In this document: positions 1-6,229 of the stretch, one piece after another | Layout of the letters: each line of letters starts with the position of its first letter | Numbering within the stretch: the first letter of the stretch is position 1 | Origin: Oscillospiraceae bacterium | GTDB taxonomy: Bacteria; Bacillota; Clostridia; Oscillospirales; Ruminococcaceae | Direction of reading: 5' to 3' | NCBI GenBank assembly: GCA_018110855.1 | Contig: JAGBFZ010000338.1 | Coordinates: forward strand, 1 to 8,509 | DNA length: 8,509 nt | Program-made: the position numbers and the translations under genes | The notes under the pieces: generated by a model | Told to the model about the DNA's origin: nothing | Databases searched by the model: none | Seen by the model: only the letters and a program-made list of their open reading frames with translations

Positions 1-963
1 AAGACCTGCCTGATAGAGCTTGTTGAAGAACTTGAGGCTCTGCATATAGGGACCGTCAGGCTCAAGAGCATCGTGGTACTTGCCTGTTTCAACATCGTAA
101 AGACCGAAGCCCATTTCATCATAGCCCCAGTAGCAGGTTGCAAATGCCTTGATGTACATAACCATGTTGCCGTCCCAGTCGGGCCACATGGACATAGCAT
201 ATGTCTCGTTGCCTGCCTCATCGGTGGGGCAGATCTCCTTCATGGAAACGAAGAGATTGTAGAGATCATCAAGAGTATTTACCTCGGGATAGCCGAGCTG
301 CTTGTAAAGATCCCAGCGAAGGTCCATGGTATAGAAGAATGCCTCGTGATCGTCGGGAGATGTTGCAACGTTGTGACCGAAGCCATAAACAACATCACCT
401 GCGCCGATAGAATTGTTGAGGTTCGCATTGTTCTGAAGAGCATAGGGCATATGCTCCTTGATGTAAGGACCGTATTCGGAAAGAATATCGTCCTCATTCC
501 AGTCAAAAAGCATTCCCTCTGCTGCAGCACGCTGATACTGATTGCCTGTGGATCCGAATACTACGATATCGCCCAGATTGCCTGATTCCATACGGGTATC
601 AAAGGTACCGTCAGAATCGGGAATAATTGTCATAACGCAGTTATACTTCTGCTTCATAAGCTCAGCGAACCAGCCTGTCAGCTCGCCTGAGTAGTTTGCC
701 AGCTGGCTGTAAATGGTGATATTGATGGTATCCTCGCCGTACAGCTCAGTGAAATCCTCTGCACCGGCAGCAGAATCGCCGCCCTCAGAGCTGTCTCCGC
801 CTTCGGTCTCGTCATCATCATCATCAACATCAGCCGCAGCCTGAGTATCGTTTCCGGCAGGCTGGGTGTCTGTTGACCCCTTTTCGGCAGTGCCGCCGCA
901 GCCTGTTACAGCTGCCATCATTGAAACCGCAAGAATTGCGGAAAGTATCTTCTTTAACTTCAT
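1..963 (-). CDS. Extracellular solute-binding lipoprotein of an ABC transporter (partial, C-terminus off window)
   Basis: The frame is open from an ATG at 963 to the window edge, giving the first 321 residues with no stop. A lipoprotein signal peptide is visible: MKLKK, a hydrophobic stretch, then the lipobox VTGC with the lipidated Cys at residue 22. Residues 23 to about 70 form a low-complexity Asp/Glu/Gly/Ser linker, including a run of five Asp. The mature domain starts near residue 79 (INITIYSQ). It carries the pattern of family 1 / LplA-LipO type solute-binding proteins, for example RWDLYKQLGYPEVNTLDDLY at 216-235, and is rich in Trp, Tyr and Asp (AMSMWPDWDGN), as in carbohydrate binders. 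A ribosome binding site (AGGCGGAG, about 972-979) precedes the start. It lies downstream of a wall-anchored protein gene and a hairpin; permease genes would be expected beyond position 1. Sugar as substrate is inferred; peptide or another solute is possible. Confidence 0.88.
   Translation of the reverse strand, partial: MKLKKILSAILAVSMMAAVTGCGGTAEKGSTDTQPAGNDTQAAADVDDDDDETEGGDSSEGGDSAAGAEDFTELYGEDTINITIYSQLANYSGELTGWFAELMKQKYNCVMTIIPDSDGTFDTRMESGNLGDIVVFGSTGNQYQRAAAEGMLFDWNEDDILSEYGPYIKEHMPYALQNNANLNNSIGAGDVVYGFGHNVATSPDDHEAFFYTMDLRWDLYKQLGYPEVNTLDDLYNLFVSMKEICPTDEAGNETYAMSMWPDWDGNMVMYIKAFATCYWGYDEMGFGLYDVETGKYHDALEPDGPYMQSLKFFNKLYQAGL
812..831 (-). repeat. Short GAT trinucleotide run in the lipoprotein linker
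   Basis: An interrupted ATC/GAT microsatellite encodes most of the Asp-rich stretch at residues 45-51 of the solute-binding lipoprotein. A change in copy number would alter only the length of the acidic linker, not the reading frame, so this is not a phase-variation switch. Confidence 0.5.
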
Positions 964-987
964 TTACAATAACTCCGCCTTTCATTT

Positions 988-1028
988 AAAATCATAGCCG
1001 GACACATAAATAAAACTGTCCGGCTATG
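988..1028 (-). terminator. Hairpin between the wall-anchored protein and the solute-binding protein genes
   Basis: Positions 993-1004 and 1017-1028 form a perfect 12-bp inverted repeat (CATAGCCGGACA and its complement) around a 12-base loop. In the direction of transcription the stem is followed only by ATTTTAAATG, a weak U tract. It could be an inefficient intrinsic terminator, or a stabilising/processing hairpin that lowers expression of the downstream gene. I see no good promoter between it and the next ATG, which favours partial read-through. Confidence 0.6.
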
Positions 1029-1065
1029 CCTTAATTCATGATCCTGAATTACTATTCAGAAAAAA

Positions 1066-1818
1066 TTACTTTCTCTTGGAAACAACTGCTGCAGCTGCTG
1101 CAACTGCCATAACAGCGAGGATAGAGCCTGCTGCTGCGTTTCCGGTTGTGGGAGCTGTAGTTTCCTCAACAGCGGGAGCCTGTGTCTCCTCAACTGCAGG
1201 AGCCTCTTCAGCGGGAGCTTCTGTCTCTTCAGCGGCAGCTGCATCGAGACCGCTTACTGTAAATGTAAGTTCGATGGAGTTCTCGGGCATAACATAACCG
1301 AAAAGACCTTCTTCCTTGCCAAGATCGTCATTCCAGATGTTGATGCACATAGGCTCAAGGTACTCCTTAGCGTCGGGGCTGAGATATGCCTCGTCGAAGG
1401 TGTACTTAGTGTTGCCGTCGAGAGTTACCTTAACATCGCTGATGGTAACGCCGCTGTCAAGAGGAATATCGGTGGAAACGAAGAGGAGGTTGAGGGACTC
1501 ATCGGAACCGAAGTCAAAATCTGTAACGGAAACAGTGTATGTACCGTCGCCTGTGATCTCAGCGTCTGTGAATACGCCGCCCTTGTTTACAGCTGTGGGG
1601 CCGTCCCAGCCTGTGATCTGATCGAAGTAAACCATACCGTCGTCGCCTGTAACGCCCTTGCCGTAGCTGGGTTCATACCAAGCATTTCTGAAAGAGAAGC
1701 TTGCGGACTGAACGCCGATATATGCGTGGTAGGTCTCTTCTGCGGAAGCAGATACGGGGATCATGCTTACAGCCATAGCTGCAGCAGCGATAGCACTGAG
1801 AGTTCTGAGCTTTTTCAT
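1066..1818 (-). CDS. Secreted, sortase-type wall-anchored protein of unknown function (250 aa)
   Basis: I do not recognise a named family. The visible layout is a signal peptide at residues 1-26 (MKKLRT, hydrophobic core, likely cut after ASA at 24-26); a globular region at about 28-190 that alternates short hydrophobic strands and Asp/Gly turns (for example DGTYTVSVTDFDF and SDVKVTLDGNTKYTF), suggesting a beta-sandwich like a carbohydrate-binding or Ig-type domain; a Pro/Ala/Glu/Thr spacer at 194-222; and a C-terminal sorting-like signal. That signal is APTTG at 222-226, a hydrophobic stretch at 227-246 and the tail SKRK. APTTG departs from canonical LPXTG, so a class-specific sortase, or simple membrane retention, is possible. 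The start is supported by AAGGAG at 1828-1833, nine bases upstream, and by the promoter at 1886-1914. Its position just before a solute-binding lipoprotein suggests a surface accessory for nutrient capture; this is inference. Confidence 0.85.
   Translation of the reverse strand: MKKLRTLSAIAAAAMAVSMIPVSASAEETYHAYIGVQSASFSFRNAWYEPSYGKGVTGDDGMVYFDQITGWDGPTAVNKGGVFTDAEITGDGTYTVSVTDFDFGSDESLNLLFVSTDIPLDSGVTISDVKVTLDGNTKYTFDEAYLSPDAKEYLEPMCINIWNDDLGKEEGLFGYVMPENSIELTFTVSGLDAAAAEETEAPAEEAPAVEETQAPAVEETTAPTTGNAAAGSILAVMAVAAAAAVVSKRK
1153..1239 (-). repeat. Pro/Ala/Glu/Thr spacer repeats in the wall-anchored protein
   Basis: Residues 194-222 consist of imperfect copies of an APAVEET-like unit (AEETEAPAEEAPAVEETQAP and onward). 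The DNA shows matching near-repeats, two copies of CCTCAAC(A/T)GC(A/G)GGAGCC on the plus strand being the clearest. Such spacers usually carry a surface domain across the peptidoglycan. Copy number may vary between strains. Confidence 0.6.
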
Positions 1819-1854
1819 AATTCATTTCTCCTTAAAATTTAATCGTTTTCATGC

Positions 1855-1878
1855 AATACAAGTAAATGTAATTGTATT
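1855..1878. promoter_or_regulatory. Inverted repeat in the initial transcribed region of the wall-anchored protein gene
   Basis: Positions 1855-1861 (AATACAA) and 1872-1878 (TTGTATT) are 7-bp perfect inverted arms separated by 10 bases. They lie just downstream of the predicted -10 element, so they overlap or follow the start of transcription. This is a plausible operator site or a weak 5'-UTR hairpin. The AT-rich surroundings make chance occurrence possible. Confidence 0.3.
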
Positions 1879-1885
1879 TAAGATA

Positions 1886-1914
1886 AATGTACCATATTTT
1901 TTCTCAAATGTCAA
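1886..1914 (-). promoter_or_regulatory. Sigma-70 type promoter with extended -10
   Basis: On the minus strand a perfect TTGACA (-35, 1914-1909) is followed after 17 bases by TACATT (-10, 1891-1886). A TGG sits directly before the -10 (TGGTACATT), giving an extended -10 motif that compensates for the 4/6 match of the hexamer. Transcription should start near 1879, leaving a leader of about 60 bases to the ATG at 1818. AT-rich sequence lies upstream, between this site and the galK terminator. Confidence 0.75.
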
Positions 1915-1960
1915 TACCTTTTTTGCACAAATTTCTCATATATATATTATTTCAGTGGGA

Positions 1961-1992
1961 AAAATAACGGGGGACAAAAATCATCCCCCGTT
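1961..1992 (-). terminator. Intrinsic terminator of the aro-galK operon
   Basis: AACGGGGGA (1966-1974) pairs with TCCCCCGTT (1984-1992), a 9-bp stem with five consecutive G-C pairs and a 9-base loop. On the minus strand it is followed by ATTTTTCCC. The stem begins two bases after the galK TAA (1997-1995). The plus strand also has six T after the stem, so the hairpin could work in both directions. Confidence 0.88.
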
Positions 1993-1994
1993 TT

Positions 1995-3239
1995 TTACCT
2001 GATCTCAGTGCCGCCCACAGGACGTATATAAAGCTTATAGCAGCTTCCCTTGCCGAAAACCTTTTCCATGGTCTCGGAATATGTATCCACAAGCTCATGG
2101 GGAACGAATGCCTGAATAGTGCCTGCAAAGCCGCCGCCGTGAACTCTCACAGCGCCCCTGCCCCGAAGCAGGTTTTCCGACATATAAAGTCCCATAACAA
2201 GCCCCTGTTCTGCGGGAGCCTTGACAGCAAAAACATTCTGGAGATATTTGAAGGAGCTGTTTCCGCTTTCGGTAACCAGCTTTAAGAAGCCGTTTATATC
2301 GCCGCTTTTAAGCGCCTTAGCCTCCATTCCAACTCTTTCGTTATCATCGAAGAAATGGAAAGCTCTTGCCACAGCTCTGTCGCCGCATTTTTCACGAACA
2401 GCCGCAATATTATCCGCGAGCTGCTCCTTTGTGATATCACGCAGCTCATTCTTTCCGAAGAATTTTGCAACAGACTTCATCTCAACGGGAATAGCCGCAT
2501 ATTCGGGGGTCAGATCAGCATGATTACCCTTTGTGTCCACAATGCATAGGGTGTAGCCGGATGAAGCAAAATCGTATGAAATGGACTCGATAACGGGATC
2601 TTCAGTGTCCTTAAAATCAATAGTGATGAATCCGCCCACCGAGGAAGCCATCTGATCCATAAGACCCGAAGGCTTGCCAAAATAAACATTCTCAGCATAC
2701 TGAGCGATCTGAGCTATCTTCACTGCAGAAACGTTGCCCTCATTGCAAAGATATGAAAAAATCGTACCGATAAGCACCTCAAAAGCCGCCGATGAGGAAA
2801 GACCGCTGCCCTTTAAAACATTTGAAGTGGTATAAGCCTTGAAGCCGCAGACGCCGAGACCTGCATTTTTAAAGCCTGCCGCAACGCCTCTGATAAGAGA
2901 AGCGGAGGTGTTTTTCTCGTTTTCCTTAACTTCGATGTCGGAGATATCCACAACATCCTCGGGGAAGCCCTCCGATTTCACCGAAACAACGCTGCCTTCG
3001 CAGGGAGAAACCACTGCAATAACGTCAAGACCCACAGCCGCAGCCATAACGCAGCCTCGGTTGTGGTCTGTGTGGTTTCCGCCCACCTCGGTTCGTCCGG
3101 GAGCGGAGAAAAGCCTGATATTATCCTGTTTTCCGTAGATATCCTCAAAGCTTTTAACAGCTGCCTCGTATCTGCTTTTCTGCATGGAAACGGCATCTGC
3201 TCCGTAGAGCTTTTCAAGAACGCTTTCATTAATTTTCAT
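1995..3239 (-). CDS. galK: Galactokinase-family GHMP sugar kinase with a variant substrate motif
   Basis: The likely role is ATP-dependent phosphorylation of galactose to galactose 1-phosphate, the first step of the Leloir pathway, in the cytosol. The three GHMP/GalK motifs are present in order: APGRTEVGGNHTDHNRG at 46-62, the ATP-binding LKGSGLSSSAA at 142-152, and VHGGGFAGTIQAF at 367-379. The catalytic Asp in the SGLMDQ motif is residue 195. The sugar-binding motif is unusual: where classical galactokinases have GRxNxIGEHxDY, this has Asn at 55 for the Glu and His at 59 for the Tyr. At 414 residues it is longer than the roughly 380-390 typical of galactokinases. From memory, this variant recurs in clostridia as galactokinase-family proteins, so a related sugar is possible. 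AAAGGA (3248-3253) sits eight bases before the ATG and just after the stop of the upstream gene, suggesting translational coupling. Confidence 0.88.
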   Translation of the reverse strand: MKINESVLEKLYGADAVSMQKSRYEAAVKSFEDIYGKQDNIRLFSAPGRTEVGGNHTDHNRGCVMAAAVGLDVIAVVSPCEGSVVSVKSEGFPEDVVDISDIEVKENEKNTSASLIRGVAAGFKNAGLGVCGFKAYTTSNVLKGSGLSSSAAFEVLIGTIFSYLCNEGNVSAVKIAQIAQYAENVYFGKPSGLMDQMASSVGGFITIDFKDTEDPVIESISYDFASSGYTLCIVDTKGNHADLTPEYAAIPVEMKSVAKFFGKNELRDITKEQLADNIAAVREKCGDRAVARAFHFFDDNERVGMEAKALKSGDINGFLKLVTESGNSSFKYLQNVFAVKAPAEQGLVMGLYMSENLLRGRGAVRVHGGGFAGTIQAFVPHELVDTYSETMEKVFGKGSCYKLYIRPVGGTEIR

Positions 3240-3255
3240 AGAAATTATCCTTTCG

Positions 3256-3819
3256 TTACAGATATTTTTCTAAATCGACCTCTTCCTCGGAATTGTCCAG
3301 AAGAAAGCCTAAGATATTCCTGTACGCACCCGTAGGATTCGACCTTATCTTTTCCGCAATAAGCTCACCCTGAGCCGTATCGGGGGCGAAAAAGCTCATA
3401 TTTATAAGCTCTGTTTCGCCGTCTGAGAGGGAAAAATTCACCCTGCACCCAAGTGGCTGCTCCGAGACCTCACAGGAGCAGTTCTCCTCGTTTTGCTCTC
3501 TTATAAAGAAGCTGAGCGCCGCACGGAGAAGCTTTTTTCTGAAAACCAGAGGAATGTAGCGGTTAAAATATTCCGAGCCGAGCCTGCCCTTTTCCCCGAG
3601 GATTATATTCCCGTTTTCGGAAATGACCGAACCGTTTTGGGTAAGCTCCGCCAGAGCGTCGGAATAGTAAAAGTAGTTTATAACGCCGCTGTCCTCGGAG
3701 ATGAGCCGAAGCTGCTCCTCGGTAACAGGGCGGTTAAGCCTGTCTAAAATATAGCACAGCAGAATTTTAACGCTGTGAACGGAATTAAGCTCGGGATTTG
3801 TCATCTGCTGACCCGACAT
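3256..3819 (-). CDS. DUF4364 family protein, probable winged-helix regulator (187 aa)
   Basis: The protein resembles DUF4364, a clostridial family with an N-terminal winged-helix-like region. Residues 16-75 fit that fold: VKILLCYILDRLNRPVTEEQ, then a helix with INYFYYSDALAELTQNG and a wing-like VISENGNIILGEKGR. The C-terminal half (about 122-175) has the alternating strands and the AEKIRSNPTGAYRNILGFLL helix typical of the family. No enzymatic motif is seen. The start at 3819 is chosen because AAGGAG (3829-3834) lies nine bases upstream; the frame stays open upstream to 3921, but that would run into aroC. It sits 40 bases after aroC and its stop is 16 bases before galK, so it is probably co-transcribed. 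Regulation of transcription is inferred from the fold; targets are unknown. Confidence 0.8.
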   Translation of the reverse strand: MSGQQMTNPELNSVHSVKILLCYILDRLNRPVTEEQLRLISEDSGVINYFYYSDALAELTQNGSVISENGNIILGEKGRLGSEYFNRYIPLVFRKKLLRAALSFFIREQNEENCSCEVSEQPLGCRVNFSLSDGETELINMSFFAPDTAQGELIAEKIRSNPTGAYRNILGFLLDNSEEEVDLEKYL

Positions 3820-3828
3820 TGTCCATGT

Positions 3829-3834
3829 CTCCTT
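3829..3834 (-). promoter_or_regulatory. Ribosome binding site fixing the DUF4364 start
   Basis: AAGGAG stands nine bases before the ATG at 3819. It decides in favour of the 187-residue product over a longer reading frame that would overlap the end of aroC. An ATG at 3826 is closer but is out of frame. Confidence 0.75.
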
Positions 3835-3859
3835 TTTCCTCTGTGCTATCCTTACCCTT

Positions 3860-4951
3860 TCAGAAGTTGGGGTAATCGAGCATATGTGAAAGAATAGCGA
3901 TATTTGCAGCAGCCTCCACAACGGGCACCGCTCTCAGCACAACGCAGGGATCGTGTCTGCCCTTGATCTCAATGGTGGAATTGGTAAGATTTGAATAATC
4001 AACGGTCTCCTGAGGCTGAGCGATGGAGGGAGTGGGCTTGAAGGCAACTCTGAAAATAATCGGCATACCGCTGGAAATACCGCCTAAAATGCCGCCGTGA
4101 TTATTGGTCTTTGTCTTGACATGACCGTGATCGTCAACATAGAAATCATCGTTATTCTGGCTTCCCAGCATTTTTGAAGCGTTGAAGCCTGCGCCGAATT
4201 CGATTCCCTTTACCGCAGGGATTCCGAAAACCAGCTGAGCAATGGTATTTTCAAGCCCCTCGAACATGGGTGAGCCAATACCCGCAGGAACGTTTGTGAT
4301 GGCACATTCCACAATGCCGCCCACGCTGTCGAGACATTCTCTTGCCTTGGCAATGTCATTGTACATAGCAGTGCCCTTTTTGTCGTTGATAACGGGAATT
4401 TTCTTGTGACGGATATTAATTATGGTCTCCCTGTCGATATTGCAGGGGTCGAACATGGTGTCCTTGATATTGTGGATCTGAGCGATGTGAGCGCCTGTGT
4501 AAATGCTTCTGCGCTCAAGTATCTGACCGCATACAGCGCCCGCAAAAACCAGGGGAGCGGTAAGCCTGCCCGAGAAATGCCCGCCGCCTCTTACATCGTT
4601 GAAGCCCCTGTAACGGACAGCTCCCGTATAATCAGCATGACCGGGGCGTGCAAGATGGGACACATTCTTATAATCATTGGAATGCTGGTCGGTGTTCTGA
4701 ATGAGAGCCATGAGGGGAGTGCCTGTTGTGCGGTCGTTCAGCACACCCGACATAATGCTTGGAATGTCAGCTTCCTTGCGATGAGTAGAGGTTGCGTCAT
4801 TTCTGGGGGCACGGCGAGCCATGAACTCACGGAGCTGCTCTAAGTCGATATATTCTCCCGGGGGAAGATTGTCGATGGTAACTCCGATCCCGGGTCCGTG
4901 GGATTCCCCGAAAATGGAAATGCTGATATTATGATTCCAGAATGAGGACAT
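3860..4951 (-). CDS. aroC: Chorismate synthase (EC 4.2.3.5)
   Basis: This enzyme converts 5-enolpyruvylshikimate 3-phosphate to chorismate, the last step of the shikimate pathway, using reduced FMN as cofactor. The 363-residue length matches the family. All three family signatures are visible: FGESHGPG at 14-21 with the conserved His18; RPGHADYTG at 102-110 with His105, running into RGGGHFSGR at 121-129; and GRHDPCVVLRAVPVVEAA at 331-348. The GGGHFSGR form, in place of GGGRSSAR seen in enterobacteria, is in my recollection usual for clostridia. The ATG at 4951 has AAAGGAGA (4961-4968) nine bases upstream. It starts 29 bases after the aroA stop, which fits operon co-transcription with the preceding step of the pathway. 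It appears intact. Confidence 0.97.
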   Translation of the reverse strand: MSSFWNHNISISIFGESHGPGIGVTIDNLPPGEYIDLEQLREFMARRAPRNDATSTHRKEADIPSIMSGVLNDRTTGTPLMALIQNTDQHSNDYKNVSHLARPGHADYTGAVRYRGFNDVRGGGHFSGRLTAPLVFAGAVCGQILERRSIYTGAHIAQIHNIKDTMFDPCNIDRETIINIRHKKIPVINDKKGTAMYNDIAKARECLDSVGGIVECAITNVPAGIGSPMFEGLENTIAQLVFGIPAVKGIEFGAGFNASKMLGSQNNDDFYVDDHGHVKTKTNNHGGILGGISSGMPIIFRVAFKPTPSIAQPQETVDYSNLTNSTIEIKGRHDPCVVLRAVPVVEAAANIAILSHMLDYPNF

Positions 4952-4980
4952 TGGTGGGTTTCTCCTTTCGATAAAGCGGC

Positions 4981-6207
4981 TTATAATATCTCAAACTGTC
5001 CGCCGAGCGACTTGAAGTCGTCAAAGAATCGGGGATAGCTTTTGTTTACATTCTCAGCCCCGTGAATGATAACGGGCGCATCCGAAGCAGTGGCAGCAAT
5101 AGCAGCAGCCATAACAATGCGGTGGTCCTTGCAGGAATCCACCTCACCGCCTTTGAAGCTGTCAATGGGATCCATGGTGAGAAAATCGTCTCCTGCAGTA
5201 ACTCTTCCGCCAATGGCGTTGAGAGCATTGGCAACGCATACAAGACGGTCGCTCTCCTTGAGCTTGAGCCTTGCGGCGTTCACTATCTTCGACTGTCCCT
5301 TTGTGAATGAGCCGAGAACAGCAAGAATGGGGACAAGATCGGGGATATCCGCCACATCAGCGGTAAATGGGTTCATATCGCTGCCGCAGGAGCTTATGAT
5401 ATCAAGAATAGCCTTGTCGCCCTGAACGGAACCGGGGTCGAGATTTGTGACCTTTATCTCCGAGCCGAGAGCATTTGCGGTGAAGAAAAATGCCGCCTGA
5501 GAGTAATCGCCCTCCACCGCAGTGCGGCAGGGCTTGTATTTCTGACCGCCCTTTATAAGGTAAATGGGCAGACCGCCCATGGACATTTCTCTTATGTCAA
5601 TGCCGAATTTTTTCAGAGCGGCAGCAGTCATATCCGCATAGGGCTTTGACTGGAGCGGAGAAGTGAGCTTTATCACCGAATCCTCCTCGCAAAGAGGGAG
5701 AGCCAGCATAAGACCTGTTATAAACTGAGAGGAAACGTCTCCCTCAAGGTTGTATTCTCCCGCTCTGAGTTTTCCCGAAATAGTAATGGGCAGACCGCTC
5801 TGAGGCTCAAAGGTAACGCCCTTCTTCGGAAATTCCCTTGTATAAGGGGTGATGGGGCGCTGGGGGAGCTTTGCATGACCGTTAAGCGTAGCTGTGGTTC
5901 CGAGAGCCGCCGCAACGGGAATTATAAATCTAAGCGTAGAGCCGCTTTCGCCGCAGTCAATTTCCGCCTTTTCGGCAGGAGTCCTGATACCTCTTACAGT
6001 GTAAACGCCGTTGTCCGAAAGCACGCTTGCGCCGAGAGCCTCCATAGCCTGTGATGTCACGTTAATATCGTTAGAATCGGTAACATTTGAGATCTCCGAA
6101 ACTCCGTCAGCAAGGGCAGCAGCGATTATCATTCTGTGGGAATAGCTTTTCGAGGAGGGTGCGCTTACCGTTCCGATAAGCTTTGAGGGGTAAATCTTAA
6201 CGTCCAT
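4981..6207 (-). CDS. aroA: 3-phosphoshikimate 1-carboxyvinyltransferase (EPSP synthase, EC 2.5.1.19)
   Basis: This enzyme transfers the enolpyruvyl group of PEP to shikimate 3-phosphate. Recognisable family elements are SSKSYSHR at 18-25 (substrate Lys20 and Arg25), LPQRPI at 114-119, SSQFITGL at 159-166, EGDYSQAAF at 232-240, the catalytic Asp region DIPDLVP at 287-293, LKLKESDRL at 314-322 and DHRIVMAA at 361-368. The PEP/glyphosate loop, NAGTAMRP in E. coli, is ESGSTLRF here (87-94). The Gly equivalent to E. coli Gly96 is kept, but Thr97 is replaced by Ser and Pro101 by Phe. The length of 408 is slightly short of the usual 420-430. The start at 6207 has an AGAGGT Shine-Dalgarno (6213-6218) five bases upstream and lies 22 bases after the aroB stop, consistent with one operon. 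Confidence 0.96.
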   Translation of the reverse strand: MDVKIYPSKLIGTVSAPSSKSYSHRMIIAAALADGVSEISNVTDSNDINVTSQAMEALGASVLSDNGVYTVRGIRTPAEKAEIDCGESGSTLRFIIPVAAALGTTATLNGHAKLPQRPITPYTREFPKKGVTFEPQSGLPITISGKLRAGEYNLEGDVSSQFITGLMLALPLCEEDSVIKLTSPLQSKPYADMTAAALKKFGIDIREMSMGGLPIYLIKGGQKYKPCRTAVEGDYSQAAFFFTANALGSEIKVTNLDPGSVQGDKAILDIISSCGSDMNPFTADVADIPDLVPILAVLGSFTKGQSKIVNAARLKLKESDRLVCVANALNAIGGRVTAGDDFLTMDPIDSFKGGEVDSCKDHRIVMAAAIAATASDAPVIIHGAENVNKSYPRFFDDFKSLGGQFEIL

Positions 6208-6229
6208 ATAAGACCTCTTTCGTGGGAAA

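Noticed and set aside
73..585. A 170-codon open frame on the plus strand
   Set aside because: It is antisense to the solute-binding lipoprotein, whose lipobox, linker and conserved motifs are clear. The antisense product has no recognisable features and no good ribosome binding site was seen.
812..831. GAT microsatellite as a phase-variation switch
   Set aside because: The unit is three bases, so slippage would change only the number of Asp residues and would not turn the gene on or off.
3820..3921. A 34-residue N-terminal extension of the DUF4364 protein
   Set aside because: It overlaps the 3' end of aroC, and the ATG at 3819 has a well-placed AAGGAG. The family normally starts shortly before the winged-helix region.
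4406..4843. A 145-codon open frame on the plus strand
   Set aside because: It lies wholly inside aroC on the opposite strand, across its conserved core. It is a by-product of codon bias in the real gene.
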